DNA from: Thunnus maccoyii
Lineage: Eukaryota; Chordata; Actinopteri; Scombriformes; Scombridae
Reading direction: 5' to 3'
Length of the DNA stretch: 64,000 nucleotides
Assembly (NCBI RefSeq): GCF_910596095.1
Contig: NC_056548.1
Span: forward strand, 14,042,651-14,106,650
A program made the position numbers and the translations under genes. Below are positions 24,660-38,700 of this stretch, piece after piece (positions within the stretch are counted from its first letter, which is position 1; each line of letters starts with the position of its first letter). The notes under the pieces were generated by a model. That model was not told the origin of the DNA. It was given only the letters and a program-made list of their open reading frames with translations, and did not search any database.

Positions 24660-25008
24660 TGCTATGGTAACGCTACTCCGGAGAGCGGGAGATGAACTCG
24701 AACTTTTGATTTGGTTCCGGTGTCACACTTAAAAAGTAAAAGCTCCTTGTTAAATTTGACCACATAAGTAGGCTAGTTCAGTGTTAAGCTTGCTATATCG
24801 TCATAAACACAATATGCGGAGATTTTAACAATTGAAACTGTATCCAAATGACCGAAATAACTCTGGAGTAATACTGTCGTTATCTTGTGGTGTTATATTC
24901 TGGAAATACGTAGCGGAAGTGCTCCGGTGTTTATATATTTTCAATTTGCAATGCAGCTGCTCGTCACATGGCAGTTTTCCTCTAAGTTTCTCGCCATAAC
25001 TAATGAAA
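24660..25008. promoter_or_regulatory. Shared bidirectional promoter of iqcc and fancm
   Basis: The iqcc ATG (24659, minus) and the first possible fancm ATG (25003, plus) are 343 bp apart and point away from each other. An ETS/GABP-like site, GCGGAAGTG, lies at 24913-24921, with CCGG just after it, as often found in bidirectional housekeeping promoters. There is no clear TATA box at a useful distance; a TATATATT stretch lies at about 24932. Transcription start sites cannot be placed from sequence alone. Confidence 0.65.
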
Positions 25009-25016
25009 ATGAGTAG
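24951..25016 (+). promoter_or_regulatory. Upstream open reading frame overlapping the fancm start
   Basis: An ATG at 24951 opens a 21-codon frame ending in TAG at 25014-25016. It overlaps both candidate fancm start codons (25003 and 25009) in another frame. If the mRNA starts upstream of 24951, this would lower fancm translation. A second upstream ATG at 24968 stops after five codons. Confidence 0.45.
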
Positions 25017-28000
25017 TGGTTCAAATCAGAGGACTTTGTTTCAGACCTGGGGTGCGTCTGTGTCTCAAAACAAAGTTGTCCCGCCGAAGAATGATGCCAA
25101 GAAAGCCGCTGGACGGCCCAAGACAACCCCAAGCAACACTGTGAATGTAGCTGCATCACGTCCTCCTCGGAATCCTCTATGGGAAGAAATTGCTCAAGGG
25201 TCCACATACACGTCAGAGAGGCCAGTGAGGATAGAGGACCCTAAACCTGCGTTTGAAGATGAAGACGACGATGATGATGTGATGGTGGTCGCTGTCTATG
25301 AAGCTGAAAAGAGCCTGCAACTTGATAATCCAAACTTTTTTCGAGATGACAACCCTGTAGGAACAGAGAGCACTGCCCTCTCTCCCATCCCATCAGGTGG
25401 GCAGACATATCCAGATTTTCCTGGCTTTGACAGCTCCTCAGCAAAGGTATGGATCTACCCCACCAACTATCCCATCAGGGAGTACCAGCTGAAGATATCA
25501 GAGGTTGCCCTGTTTCAGAACACACTGGTGTGTCTTCCCACTGGCCTTGGAAAGACCTTTATAGCCTCTGTGATTATGTACAACTTCTACCGCTGGTATC
25601 CATCGGGGAAGATTGTTTTCATGGCTCCCACTAAACCCCTGGTGGCACAGCAGATTGAAGCCTGTTATAAAGTGATGGGGATCCCTCAGGCACATATGGC
25701 TGAGCTGACAGGTGTGTTTCAGTTCACCTTAACAACAAGAAAGCATTGTATTTTACTCATTTATCTGTTATTAACAAGAGTTCATCTCCTTATCTGCAGG
25801 CAGCACAGCAGCAAAGCAGAGGCAGGAGGTGTGGAGGTCCAAACGCGTCTTCTTCCTCACCCCGCAGGTCATGGTGAACGACCTGTCCAGAGACACCTGC
25901 CCAGCTCAGCAGGTCAAGTGTGTGGTGATTGATGAAGCCCACAAAGCGCTGGGCAACCATGCCTACTGTCAGGTAGACAAACCTTCCAATGATGATCACA
26001 GCACTGAGTTAATTTTTTACATCACTGACTGGACTGACCAGATTTACAGGTTATATTTTATTTGCATAATTCAACTCCAATACTCACCTTTCTAAAAAAG
26101 TGACTTTAAAGTGATCCTCTGCCCAAAATCTATCCTTTGAATATGAAATACTCCATTATGGGATTGAAAGGTGACAGTAAAAAGTCCTTCACAGAGTATG
26201 AAAGCTGTGGTCAAACTCAAGGCAGCAAGTATGTAACACCTGATTTAAGTTTACTTCACTGGTCTTACTGGTTGGAAATCGAGACCCTGTTGAAGGCGCT
26301 GCAGTTTAGGGCTGCAACTAACGATTGTTTTCACTATCGATTAATCTGTAGATTATTTTCTAAATTTTTCGATTAGTTGTTTGGTTTTCCAGAAAATGGT
26401 AAAAAAAAAAAAAAAAAAAGTCAATCACTGTTTCCCAAGGCCCAATGAAACATCCTCAAATGTCTTGTTTTGTCCCGACCAACAGTCCACAACCCAAAGA
26501 CATTCAGTTTAGTGTCATAGATGACTAAAGAAGCCAGAAAATATTCACATTTGAGAAGCTGGAATTAGAGAATATGGACATTTTCTTCTAAAAAAAATGA
26601 CTCAAAATGATTGATTGATTACCAAAATAGTTGCTGATTAATTCAATAGTTGGCAACTAATCAATTAATCGACTTATTGCAGCTCTACAAAACAAAAGTT
26701 ATTCTTAAAAGTTCGATCATGTTGCAATCAGTGTATTTTATTTCCTAGCAGTTGCTTCATCCTTAGGTGGGCAGTCAACACCTTTGGCAGCTTACGTGTT
26801 TGGATGATCAAATAAAGTGTACTTGCTCTTCTCAATGTTATTCAGGTGATCAGACAGCTCGGCAGTCAGACTCTACAATTCCGCATCCTGGCTCTTAGTG
26901 CTACTCCAGGGGGAGATACAAAGGTGAGAACAATATATTTTTGTTTCCATCCGACATAAACTCTCCGTTGAACTTTTCTCAGATTTGATTCCTTCTCCTC
27001 CCTTGGTCTGTCTCTGCAGTCGGTGCAGTCGGTGATCTCTAATTTGCTCATCTCCCACATTGAGCTGCGTTCAGAAGAAAGCCTGGACATCCGGGCCCAT
27101 TCCCACCAGCGCAGTGTCGAGAAAGTGGTGGTTCCCCTGGGAGAGGCCCTGGCTGTTCAACAGGCTCGCTACCTGCAGGTAGGCTCCCACAGTGACGCAC
27201 CATATTTAACTAAACCTTTCTGTACAGCTTTTATTTTTTTCCCCACAACATATATAAAACAGTCATTTGCTCATAATACGACCATGATATCATATTACAC
27301 ATGAATTTTTGAGTAGGTCTTTATTGTCCAGGATGTTTTTACATCCATTTTCATCAGTAGTAAATGCACAAACACTTTCAGACTTGGACAACATCCGCTC
27401 ATTGGTCTTGTTTGGTTTGGTTCCATCAAGCTGATGATTTGTTTTTTGGTGCTTTGCTACCACCTTGTGGTCAGTGTTTGCTACTTCTGTTGTAACTGTG
27501 ATCCTTCTCTCAGCATCACGTCTTTCCTCTTAATGGGTCAGTTAATATTAAACAGATTGATTTGTCTTGAAAGCAACATCCTGTTACGCTCTGAGGTCTG
27601 GCTTTCAGTGTTTAAATGGTTCTGGATCATTAACGGACCTTACAGGCTCCCCTCCTTGTCGCAGGTTGGTTCACTGTCTGTGTGTACTGTACTGTAAACG
27701 TGCAGCTTCACCTCATCTGTCTGAACTGGCTGAACAGCTGGAATGTGACACCTGTATTTGAAAGTTTAGACCTGTTGTGTATCAGCTCAGTTACATCCTT
27801 CTTTTGGATTATTTTTGGATTGTTTGTCATAATAGTTTTTTTTGCTTTTATTTTAATTGCTTTGACTTTCATTTTCACCTTCTCTGCATACCTCTGAACC
27901 AGAAGGAGTCCGCAACCTGCTTGTTAACCTCCTGTTTTCACTGCTCTTCCTTAATTTGACAAGGCATTACACAAAGTAGAGACAACACTGTGCTCGGGTG

Positions 28001-31000
28001 TAAAATGAGCATTGCTGCAGTCATTCAGGCAGAATTTAATGATTGTTGGGAAAATCAGAAAAATGAACCAGTCATGCAGAGGTTTTTTTTTAGGTTCAGT
28101 TGTGTGTTTTGCTTACAGTTTTTGGCCCAGTTTATCACATGCAGTGAACTGACAGAGAGAGAGGAACATTTGTCCATATAACCACTGAAGTAGGCCTCTT
28201 TCCTTCAGTCTTAGTGCTGTGATTTTCATTGAGCATGCATTGAGGTTATATTGAGGCCACAGTGCTGAGATATCTTCATTCAGTTTACACCCCTGTGTTG
28301 TGTTGTGATGGAAACTGTTGGTGTAATTTCAGGCTTAAGCTTTAATGGTGTTCCCTATGAATTTTAACTAATTCTTCAGGAGGAATTATTATTTATGAAA
28401 ACAAATGTGCTTAAATGTATGACTAGAACAAAACTAATCTGTACATGGAGACAAACAGATGTCACATTGGCCCTATATTAATATTTTTCACATTTATTAG
28501 AATAGTATTTTTTTATCATGTTTATCTTTGCGTCAGCTGCAAACTAAGTCTGAAAGAATCAAATTCTTCATGTTACCTCCCATCAGCTTGTTGTAGCATC
28601 TCTATCATTATTATCCAATATGCTGTTCTCTGATACACACCGCTGTGTGTGTGTGTGTGTGTGTGTCTGTGTCCACTTTGTGAGAGCACAACGTGTTACT
28701 AGGCTGCACCAGTTCTTATGAAATAGGCTATGCTATATGTTTCAGAACAAAGTAAGGTGTGGCCCCTTTTGTTTGCTACATTTGATCCCATAAAAAGGAC
28801 AGGATACCCTTTAGGGATTATTCCATATTACGTGTACAGTACCTGTTGTTTTGCACAAACACATATGTAGTCTGAAACACAGCCTACTAAGAATGTGTTG
28901 CTTCTGTTTTAATGTTGAGTATGAAGGTGAAATGTTTTAACTCATACAAAACTGTTAAATAGCTGTAATACTAGCTATATATGAATTGTTAACTATATTC
29001 CACATATCAAAATTGGAGGGATTTTATTAATAATTTAAGCAGTTTTTCTCATCTGTTGGTTTTCCAACAGATGAGAATATGACTTTAAAAAAGAAGAAGA
29101 AGAAGTGCCTTTACAGAAGCACTTTTCTGCAGTAATACTTTGTATCTGTTATGATTGTGTAGACACTGAAGCAAAACTGACATGGAGATGTGGACAATGA
29201 TCCTGTAACTACTTTAACTGTAGCTACACTAATGTAAAAATGTCTGCTGCTGTCACACCACTGCATAAACCCAACAAAACACAGCATCACTGTAGATTTC
29301 AAAAGACAGGAGACAAGCACATGTTTATTGAACAAAGAAAAACCACAGTAGCTCTTGCTGTTGCACTTGAATTTTCACAGTACAGCACACGTTTGCAAAA
29401 CTAAAGTAAGCAAAAAGAAAGGAGAATAAATGTATCCTCGAACTTGATGTTCCCATATAACCAGACTCTTAAAGGGAAAACCAACCCACATGTATCATGG
29501 CTTTGCAAGTGTTTACACACTACAGTTGTCATATCAACCATACAATCATTTAACGCAAAATAAATTCTTTGGATTTGGATGTCTTGAACCAGACATTAAG
29601 ACTGGGCAACCTCCCTAACCCAAAACTAATTTTCTTGAATGTCAAATTCTTGATATTATCTTTGTGTGGATAATATAAGATGAAACAATTTTTTTCTAGT
29701 ATGTGTTGAATTTCACTTGTATTTTTACACTCATTAGATAGGCCTCAACAGCAGCCTGTGTAAGTGTTTGATAGGATGCCCCTGTCCTGGTAGAAGCCAA
29801 CACAGTGATGATTTGACTAGTTCAATTCTAGTTTTTGTGGATGAATCTTGAATTTTATTTGTGTGACACCCAGGCAGTAAATGTATCTTCCTTTAAAACA
29901 AAGCAGAAACATTAGACATTACTGGTGTAGCTGGTGCGACGCTTATCACTCCGTTTTTGTTGCATTGCATTAAGTTTTATTTTAAAACATAGTGAAGAGA
30001 TATTTCTGTCACTTTGACTTCATAGTCTGTCCTTACATTGGTGATAGAACATTAAAAACGGTAAATCAGTATAGATTTTGTCTATTTAAAAAAAAAAAAA
30101 AAGATTATCACAGTAGAGATATTCTTTGTGCTCCATTTCTTTTTGTAGTTGCATTGTCTCTAGCCAGCAGCAGTGGAATTTGCAATACAGTAGTGAATGC
30201 ATACTCACTAACATTGACACGGAGTAGCAAGTAGAAAGAGCATGAGAAAGAGGTACATAGGTAAACTATTCCTGCGCGTGAACGAGATTTGAGGAAACAT
30301 GAGGAATGCGTTGACTTGCATCGTTTTCTTGAGCGAAAAGGATGTATAGCATTAAGTACTTTGATTGTCAAGCAGCAGGAAAATCAGTGAGTTTTGCAGC
30401 GTTTGGTTTGTAGAAGTGTGATGTTTGTTTTCACCCTCTCCTTGTAGCCGTATATTCATGCACAAACCACACATGGACATGTTGTCTTTAGATGTGTTTG
30501 TTTGCTAAATCTGTGTCACCTATTATGTTGAGTCTATATCTGGTTGAAGCCACCAGATGTTCCAGGTATAAATGTTGTTTATCGGGTTGTGTTGCAGGCT
30601 GCAGATCCCCTCCCCTCCCCTCTACATGCGCACCTCACCGCACCGGTAACTGATTCAAGCACACCATTAGATTTGGTTAGGCTATTGACCCAGTAATTGT
30701 AAAACCGGCTTGTTGATTATTGGTTATCTGGTAAATATTGCACTTATTGTTAGATAAAAGTAACTGTTTATGCGGTGTGACTGCATCACATAAAACTGTA
30801 ACCTGTAGTGAGTTATACTGTCAAGAGATGAAGAAATAGCAGATCGACAGCGACAAATCACCCCAGCAAGCTAGAGAATGACAGATGTTCACTGACCTAT
30901 ACCCCACATGACAAGACACTGTAGCTGTGCGACAAACACAAAAGGGAGCACAATAAGGCTGCAAGTCCACTGGGAACCTGTTTCTGCTGTGACAGGTTGT

Positions 31001-34000
31001 TGCATGTTTCTGACAGCACTCCATGGTCACTGAGTTCACAGAGCGCTAAGAGTTAAAACTATTTGACAAGAGGGCACTGTGTTTAGGAAAGGTTTTTAGC
31101 CACCTCATAGTCAGAGCAGGAGATGAATGCTATGCTTCACTGCATACGCATCTGGGTTGTGTCCGAGAGACAATGGCAGTAGTATAGTTTAGTTCTTATG
31201 GGTGAAATGAGAATCTATTCAAATGAGCATGTAAGAAAATTCTCTGAGGCTGGAACAAGGGCTGATTTTTGAAAGCCCCGACTGATCTGGAGTGTGCTGG
31301 GCTGGTGTTTGTTTCAGGTAGAGGTGGTGACTAAAGAGGATGTTGCACCTGAGGCTGTAGCTGAGCTGGGGCAGTGTTAAGGGAGTCTTATGAGGCTCAA
31401 GGGTCACAGATAGGATGCTACTTAATCCTTTCATCCTTCAGCGCTGCTCTAGGAACCAGATCTCATTTTGACGGTTGCTGTGAGCGGGGTTGGTGTAGCC
31501 GGCCACGATGAACGAGTTGTTGACGCACACACCAGGAGAGTCTAGCAGCTCAGCCATGGCATTAATCTGATTAATGATGGTCACTTCGTTGGTGGGACCG
31601 GTAAAGGCCCTGGAAGACAGAAGGAGGGATGTATGAGGAATCAAATGTCCATGTCAGTGCCAAGCAGGAAAAGCACTTTTATTCTAATGATAGCTGATTA
31701 ACACAATAGTCACTTTTATTTGGTTCTCCTCTTACCTTGTGTATACAATAGTGGCAGGCCAGATCTCTAAGACGATTTCATTGTCGGTAGGTGTTGGAGG
31801 CTGGGCCTGGTGGTGAGCGGGAAGGTAGTATGCCACGGTGACATCATTGGAGATCACAGAATGGTTCTCATCTGTGCGCACCACTGTCACGATGGGCAGC
31901 GTCATGCCCAAGTAGTCACCTAAACGTGAAGAAAACAGCAAAATGATTGACGAAACGGCATCTTTTCATTTACTGTGTTTGGAGAGGATTATCAGTTATA
32001 AGGCCAGATCTCGATTGTTTATGTAAAACGGTTCCTTGCTTGTTGACTCACCGAAGGAGTTCTGCTCGCAGATGTATCTCATTATCCTCATAAAACCGTA
32101 GCAGATGCTCTGTTCATAAGTGTCCTCACGCATCGTTATACAAGCCCAGTGGCCCTTTTCATAGTGGCGTTTCTCATACAGCAGCTCCCCACACTGTTGA
32201 CGAGAGACAACTTAAATACATATTTGAATAAACTGTGAAAGTCAATCAAGTCTTCTTATGAAGCTGATTTCTGTAGAATTTTCTGTTATGACTGGAGCAC
32301 AGCACTGCCAGCCAACGTTCTGACTAATGGGAAACTATTTTCTGACTAAAAATGTGTGGAAAAATACATCCCACACAACCTCCGCTGCTGCAAATATAAT
32401 CATTCAAGATATACAGTGTTTTTGGCCTTGCGTGTACTCAGGATGTGACATTCCTTATGAAGAGAGCGAGAGTCTACCCACGTATTTGCAAAGCTCTGTT
32501 TAGACAGAACTGTGACATTTTTATAAGGATATGTGGTGTAGTGTGATTACAATCAGTACATCTTTGTGATTTCCTGTTTAAAGCAGCTACATCAGTAAGT
32601 TTTACAGTTTGTCAGTAAATATTTCTACAATTAAATTCCCAATAAAATAGACCCCAAGTCATATCAGTTCTGTCCAGTTGATATCTTTGAACTTTTCTGA
32701 TAAATACTCGATAGTCGATGATGAAAAATAATACTTAGTTGCAGCCTTAAAATATATATTTCATTGTGCTTTCTTTTTACAAGGCACTTAAACCTGCTCT
32801 AAGAATAGGGTGCCATGGTTGCCCTTTGTTTAACCAGAGTCTCCCGCCAAGTTTTAATGAACTAATTAACTCAAGTTAAACCAATTAGCCCTTCTTTATT
32901 TATATGGTCCCCTAAGGAGTTTAAACAGCTTATTGTATTCGGTGACACAATCCTTTTGAAAATAAATAGCTGACCCATAATCACACAGAAGATCTGTATG
33001 GGATCATAGACTGATGATTTAATGTCTAGTAAGAGAACTGATTTGTTTGACTTATTTTAAGTGCAATTCAAGGCTTTGCAAAGTTTTTTTTTTTTTTTAG
33101 AGCTGTGATCTGCACCTCAGTACTGTAAAATCTATTTGTTGTTGGTTAGAACAAGAGGGTTCAAGTAGGTTTGTACCCCAAGCATCATAATCTGCAATGT
33201 CACACTGTATGTTCATGTAGGGGCAACATCTGACCTAAAATGAACCAATAATCAGCTCAATCAAATTCAACTGGAACAGCAGAGAAAGAGCTCTGGAATA
33301 GTTTGTTCCTCCAGGAAAATCTTTAATCTCATAATGATGTTATTCTCGTATCCTGAATTATTCATTTATGCCAAAGTTGTTTTCATGAGCTACTCCAGTT
33401 CAGACATTTTGCTATTAATGTGAGCATTTTGCCTGTAGCAGTTGAATGTCCAACTGGTCATACTGCGTGCAAAGATTGTGTTGTCATGCAAAGTCCTAAT
33501 TTGCAGGTTTAGTTCCTGGTGCACATACACTTTACTATATTAAACTAGGTCACTGCCAACTAATTTGGTAGCTTTTCTAGGGCCCTATGAAATCCGTTTT
33601 AATTTTTTCCAGATTCTGTTTTTTACAATTTAAGCACATATTGTCATCAGAGTGTCAACAAGAAAGTATTAAAACATTAATCATTGTATGAAATTAATAT
33701 ATATCTATGAATTTGTAATGATGCAACACAACGTTGCACTATTTTTAATCATAGAAAGTGCACTTCAAAACACAGTACACTCAGACATTAGCATGAAGAA
33801 GTGAAACAGATATGGCCTAAAGTAATCCTTCACATTTTTGTGAGTGATTGCACTGTGTGCCATAAAAGCAAAAAGCAGTTTAAGATTTTAAGATTCGTGG
33901 CAAACTAAGCTTAACTGTTAGGCTACATACAAAAAGCTTTTGTTTTAGCTTCTTCATAACAATTTGCTACGGACAAAGCAGTTGAAAATGTCCCTTTTCT

Positions 34001-34175
34001 ACATGTTTCTGCTTGTTGAACAGATGTTTTGATAAATGACTCTTATTGGCTTTTTACTCAGAGCTTTTATTGCTGTTTTAGAAACAAGCGTAGTTGTAGT
34101 TGGCTCGAATAAAACTTTATCTTTCACTTCACGTGGTTCACTGCATCCACCGTGGCCTTTCTGCTCTGCTGTCCG

Positions 34176-34213
<38 letters not shown>

Positions 34214-35740
34214 AGGGGGTGAGCCTTGCCCTCGTTGAAACTCAAACACAGACAGCAGAGGACAGAAGCAGCACGCCTGTAGATGACACCAAAACGTGGT
34301 AGAGACTGTTTTTACTTTTTTTTTCTGTTCATTTGGCTTAGGTGCTGTCAAAGAATGCTTGGGTGCTGGGCTTAAGTCTTATAATGGTGAGGAAACCCCT
34401 GATTTTTATAAATTGTATCCACACTTTGGCACATTCCCCAATATTCCGTGTTTTACAGTTGATTCCATTTTTCTTATTGAATTCCACGATTCTGTCTGTG
34501 TTTTCCGCAACGCAGAAATCATAAGGCACTTTTCCCTTTTCATGCAGAAAAGTGTGGTGGTGCTGAGGATATAAAGACAATTTGTCATGGTCAGTGTTGT
34601 AAAAGTAAGATGGATACCTTCTCTTTGCGTAAAAGGAGGGTGAAAGGGATTGGTTCTCTGTTACTGCGTCCTTGGTTGTTGCTGGTTAGCTGTTGAATGG
34701 GTCCTGACATTTCTGTCAACAGACAAACAAACAAACAATACTTGGTCAGTTTAAAACATGGTCGGAAAATATTGTTGACACAAATAAAAACACTTTTATA
34801 AGAGCATACAAATATTCTGTTGTTCACATGTGTTAACTGAAGTCATGTTTGTGATGGACACAACCAGCCTGAATCAAATAACAACTACTGTTTGCATATT
34901 CATCAAAGAATGAAAGCAGATGTTTCTATCCATTAAAAAAAAATGCAATTACATCTTTCTTTCACAGCACCTATGCTATACAACTCTACGCCTTTCGCAT
35001 GATATCTACACTTGCAATCTCCTGGCTCTAATCTGTATAATATCCACACTTCCAGCAATCTGCTGGCAGGCGATGTTGGTAGTTTGTGTGTGAAGAGGCT
35101 GCCAGATGGGCAGAGTGCTGTGCCAGGATGTCGCAGAGAGTAATGTTTATTAGAGCTGATGGAGAGAACACTGACTAAAGCTGCCCAAGGCCAGGTATAG
35201 ACTGGTATTAACAGAGACAGACTACAGTGGCCAGTGCTTTTGAAATACTGGAGCATATTTCACCTACCTATTAACCAACACTTGAATGAAAATTTGCAGT
35301 CTTTTATGTATCAACAAGTTAGTTTAATCTTGTCTACACTTGTGATTTCCAGGAACAAGGTTCTGGTCCATTTGTAATGTGTGAAATACTTTGATACAAC
35401 ACTTATGAAACAAAAGGATTTCAAAAATAGGCTTCGGTTGAATGTATTGTGGACTCTATTGAATATACTTCAAGTGGACCACAGAGGAAACTCATACACA
35501 AACACGTCACTGATGCAAACAATAACAACATCAACACCACGCAGACTCTTTTATGATGATGCCCATGTTGTCAGATTAAATAATGGCATTGTGCTCCACT
35601 GTTGAACAGTCAAACAAGGCGCTCAAGGTGAACCCATTTCAATCAAATTTTGTCAGTCAATACCATGGAGGACAACTAGGTCAGAGGGATCTGGGGTATT
35701 TAGGTGATCAATCATTTGTCAATGAACAACGCTGTGGGTT

Positions 35741-35774
<34 letters not shown>

Positions 35775-38700
35775 AGTACATGTCAGCAGTACAACACTCA
35801 TTTAACATAATAAAATGAGGGCTACACTGTAAGTCACTGATAGGAGGCATGTACATGATAAGCATGTACTTTTGACAGGAAAATATTACCTGCCAGTTTG
35901 CATGTGAGTATCTTAAATGAGACAGAAGACAGGAAACAAACAAAAAAGCCGCACATACAGGCACATACTGCTCCTACACACAAGCAAACTAATCTGTTTC
36001 TATGGCTGCACCTCCAGAGTCGCTTGGTGTTATTGCAGAACAGTAAACAGACACACTTCCTTTTGTAGCTGGGATTTCCAATCAATACAGAGCTGGAGTC
36101 ACGTCACGTCACGCTTTTTTTTTTTTTTAGCAAATTCTTTGAAAAACTGACACATAATTTGTCGGTATTCTGTCCATAAATAGTTTTCAAAAACTACACT
36201 TCCAATGAGGTTACTCTGCAACAGTAGCACCACTTTCCCAACATGACTTTAATACATATTCTCAATACATTATTAGATGTATATTACACAAAATGTGTTA
36301 ATTTTTTTGGGTAAAACTTTACTTCAAGTCCCCTGTTTTGCATTCATAAGCAGTGTATAAGCAGTTAAATGGCTTACAGCAATTATAACTTCTATAAAAC
36401 TTTGTTTTTCTATATTTTTATTCATTATCTGTTTATATACCTGCCTCCACTTACTCATTTTTTGGCACTGAATCAATGGAAAGAAAGAAACTTCTTTGTT
36501 AAGATAAGTTTTCAAATTTTATCAGCAGCATTAGAAGCAGATTTAGAGTATGTGAAGAATACACTGTCGACCTGTCTCATCTTCTCAGAAAGATCAATTT
36601 AAAACATTTCTGCAAAAATACATAGTGGTGCAATATTCAAGTGCCCAAATGAACACTGAAACCGGTTTTGCTTGCTGTAATCATTCCTCATGTTCGTACT
36701 GGCCCTTTAGAGAGCCCTTCTTAATGTACTTACAACATAAGTGACGGGGGACAGAATCCACACTCCTCCTTCTGTGCAAAAATGTATTTGTTTGTATCTG
36801 TTCTGCTTTGTGAACCTATCCTTTAAGCAGTAAGTTTTGATTCCATTTTATTTTTTAATTTTATTTTGTAAAATTGCACAGAAGTTGGACAGGTGTGTAG
36901 AATAAGTACTGTCTATAATCACCCCTGTACCAACCATATATATATGTGACTGGGGTGATTAGCTCAATACAATAATTTAAATGTTTTGAATTTTTCAAGC
37001 CTGAAGCCTGTTGTGGTTTTACAGTAGATGTCTGTTGGCTGACTTAATTATGTTAAACCCAAAATAACCTTGCTTTAGTGCTTCAGGGGCGATGTGGGCT
37101 ATGTGTATACCTGCATGTCATCATAGACTTTGCCAACCACTGCAGGGAATCTTTGATGTGTTGACTAGCTTGTAATATTAACTGTTGCGCTACAGTGGCA
37201 CTATTAATAAACACACTATTAATAAAGAAGTAAGTTCACTGATGGGAACGGATCACATTGACCTGTTTATACTTGTTCTGAATCAGTTTCAAACTCACAA
37301 AATGAAGAAATGTCAGCCATATCACAAAAGATTAGAAGGATCAACATGTAATTAAGTAGGGTTTGTGTTATTTGGCATGAGAATACTGCTGCTTTATTTG
37401 TCTGTTGTTTCTTGGGTGTGTTAAGGTACTTATTGTTTTCAACATTTATGAAGGGAGACTAAGACAATTTTGTTCATTAACTGCTCCATTGGTGTTCATT
37501 GATGTGAAGTTGGAACCACACTGTGTAATGGCCTTTGAGACCGTTCTTGGCCTTAATCTTTGGAACAATAAATTCCATCTTGTTTACAAGCCAGAGGGCC
37601 TTATTGCATCCACAGATTGTATCTGCTCCTCTGACCTCATTTTAAATTGCAATGAGCCATTGTGTGTATCATTTGCAAATATTAATATTGCTTTGTTTCC
37701 AGCAAAGAGCTTTACTGAGAGGGCATAAACATACACAAAGGTGGGTCTTAGGTGATCTTGATTTGTGTTTACGGCCACCTAGTTTGCTAAGGGCTGCAAC
37801 ACTTGTTGCCACGGATACTGATGAAATGATATAGGTGGTATTTTTCACAATGGGGAACTATGAAGACAATTAACAGGTAGCTACAGTGGAATTAAACTTG
37901 ACATGGACGATTCTGCATCAGTTTGCAAATGTTAACACCTAATGAAGTCAATGAGAACATTTTTCTGGAGTCGTGTTAATGGCTGCCTGATAAATGTAGG
38001 TTCTTTTTAACTCTGTGCTATCTTGTGACACTATCTGTCTCTTTAGCCGCTAAATACTCCCACGTGCAGCAGCTACGTGCTAATTGTGTTTGTTTGCTGT
38101 TTGGTGCTGAGCAGTTAGCACAGTGGCTTCTTAAAACTTTTACTCTAAAAAGAAACAGCTCCCTGCTGCAGTTGAAAACAACACTATGAGAGAAGTGAGA
38201 GGGAACCAAACAGTAAAGTTGCAGCTGGACAGATAAACAATGAGCTGAAACTTGCTATGAAGCCCCAAAAAGGCGAGGGGAACTGCAGCTGTCAGGTGTT
38301 GGTTCAACATCATGACAGAGCTTCTTAAATCATTTGATACTTGTTATAAAAATACTGGTTATAGCTTTGTTCATGTAAGCTAATCAAATCACTCGAAATT
38401 CTCTGTATTTAGCAGCTTCTCATGAGGTACAGCAACCTGCATGACAGGCAGAGCACCCACCCCCCTTGTCTACCCGACTCCATCCCAATTAGAGCAAATG
38501 AGTTTACTGAGGCCTTGGCTTGTGTCCTTAGCTACAGTATTGTAGTGCAGGACTTAGCGGGCACAAGTACCAGTACAGACAAGGTAGCTAATCCCCCCTG
38601 AGTCAGAAAGCCCCAGCAAGTGATTTCGTGCTAAGTCCTCAATTAGTGCTAAGGGCAGAGGGAGGAGGACGTGCCAAACTGTGTTACTGGATTCTCAGTG

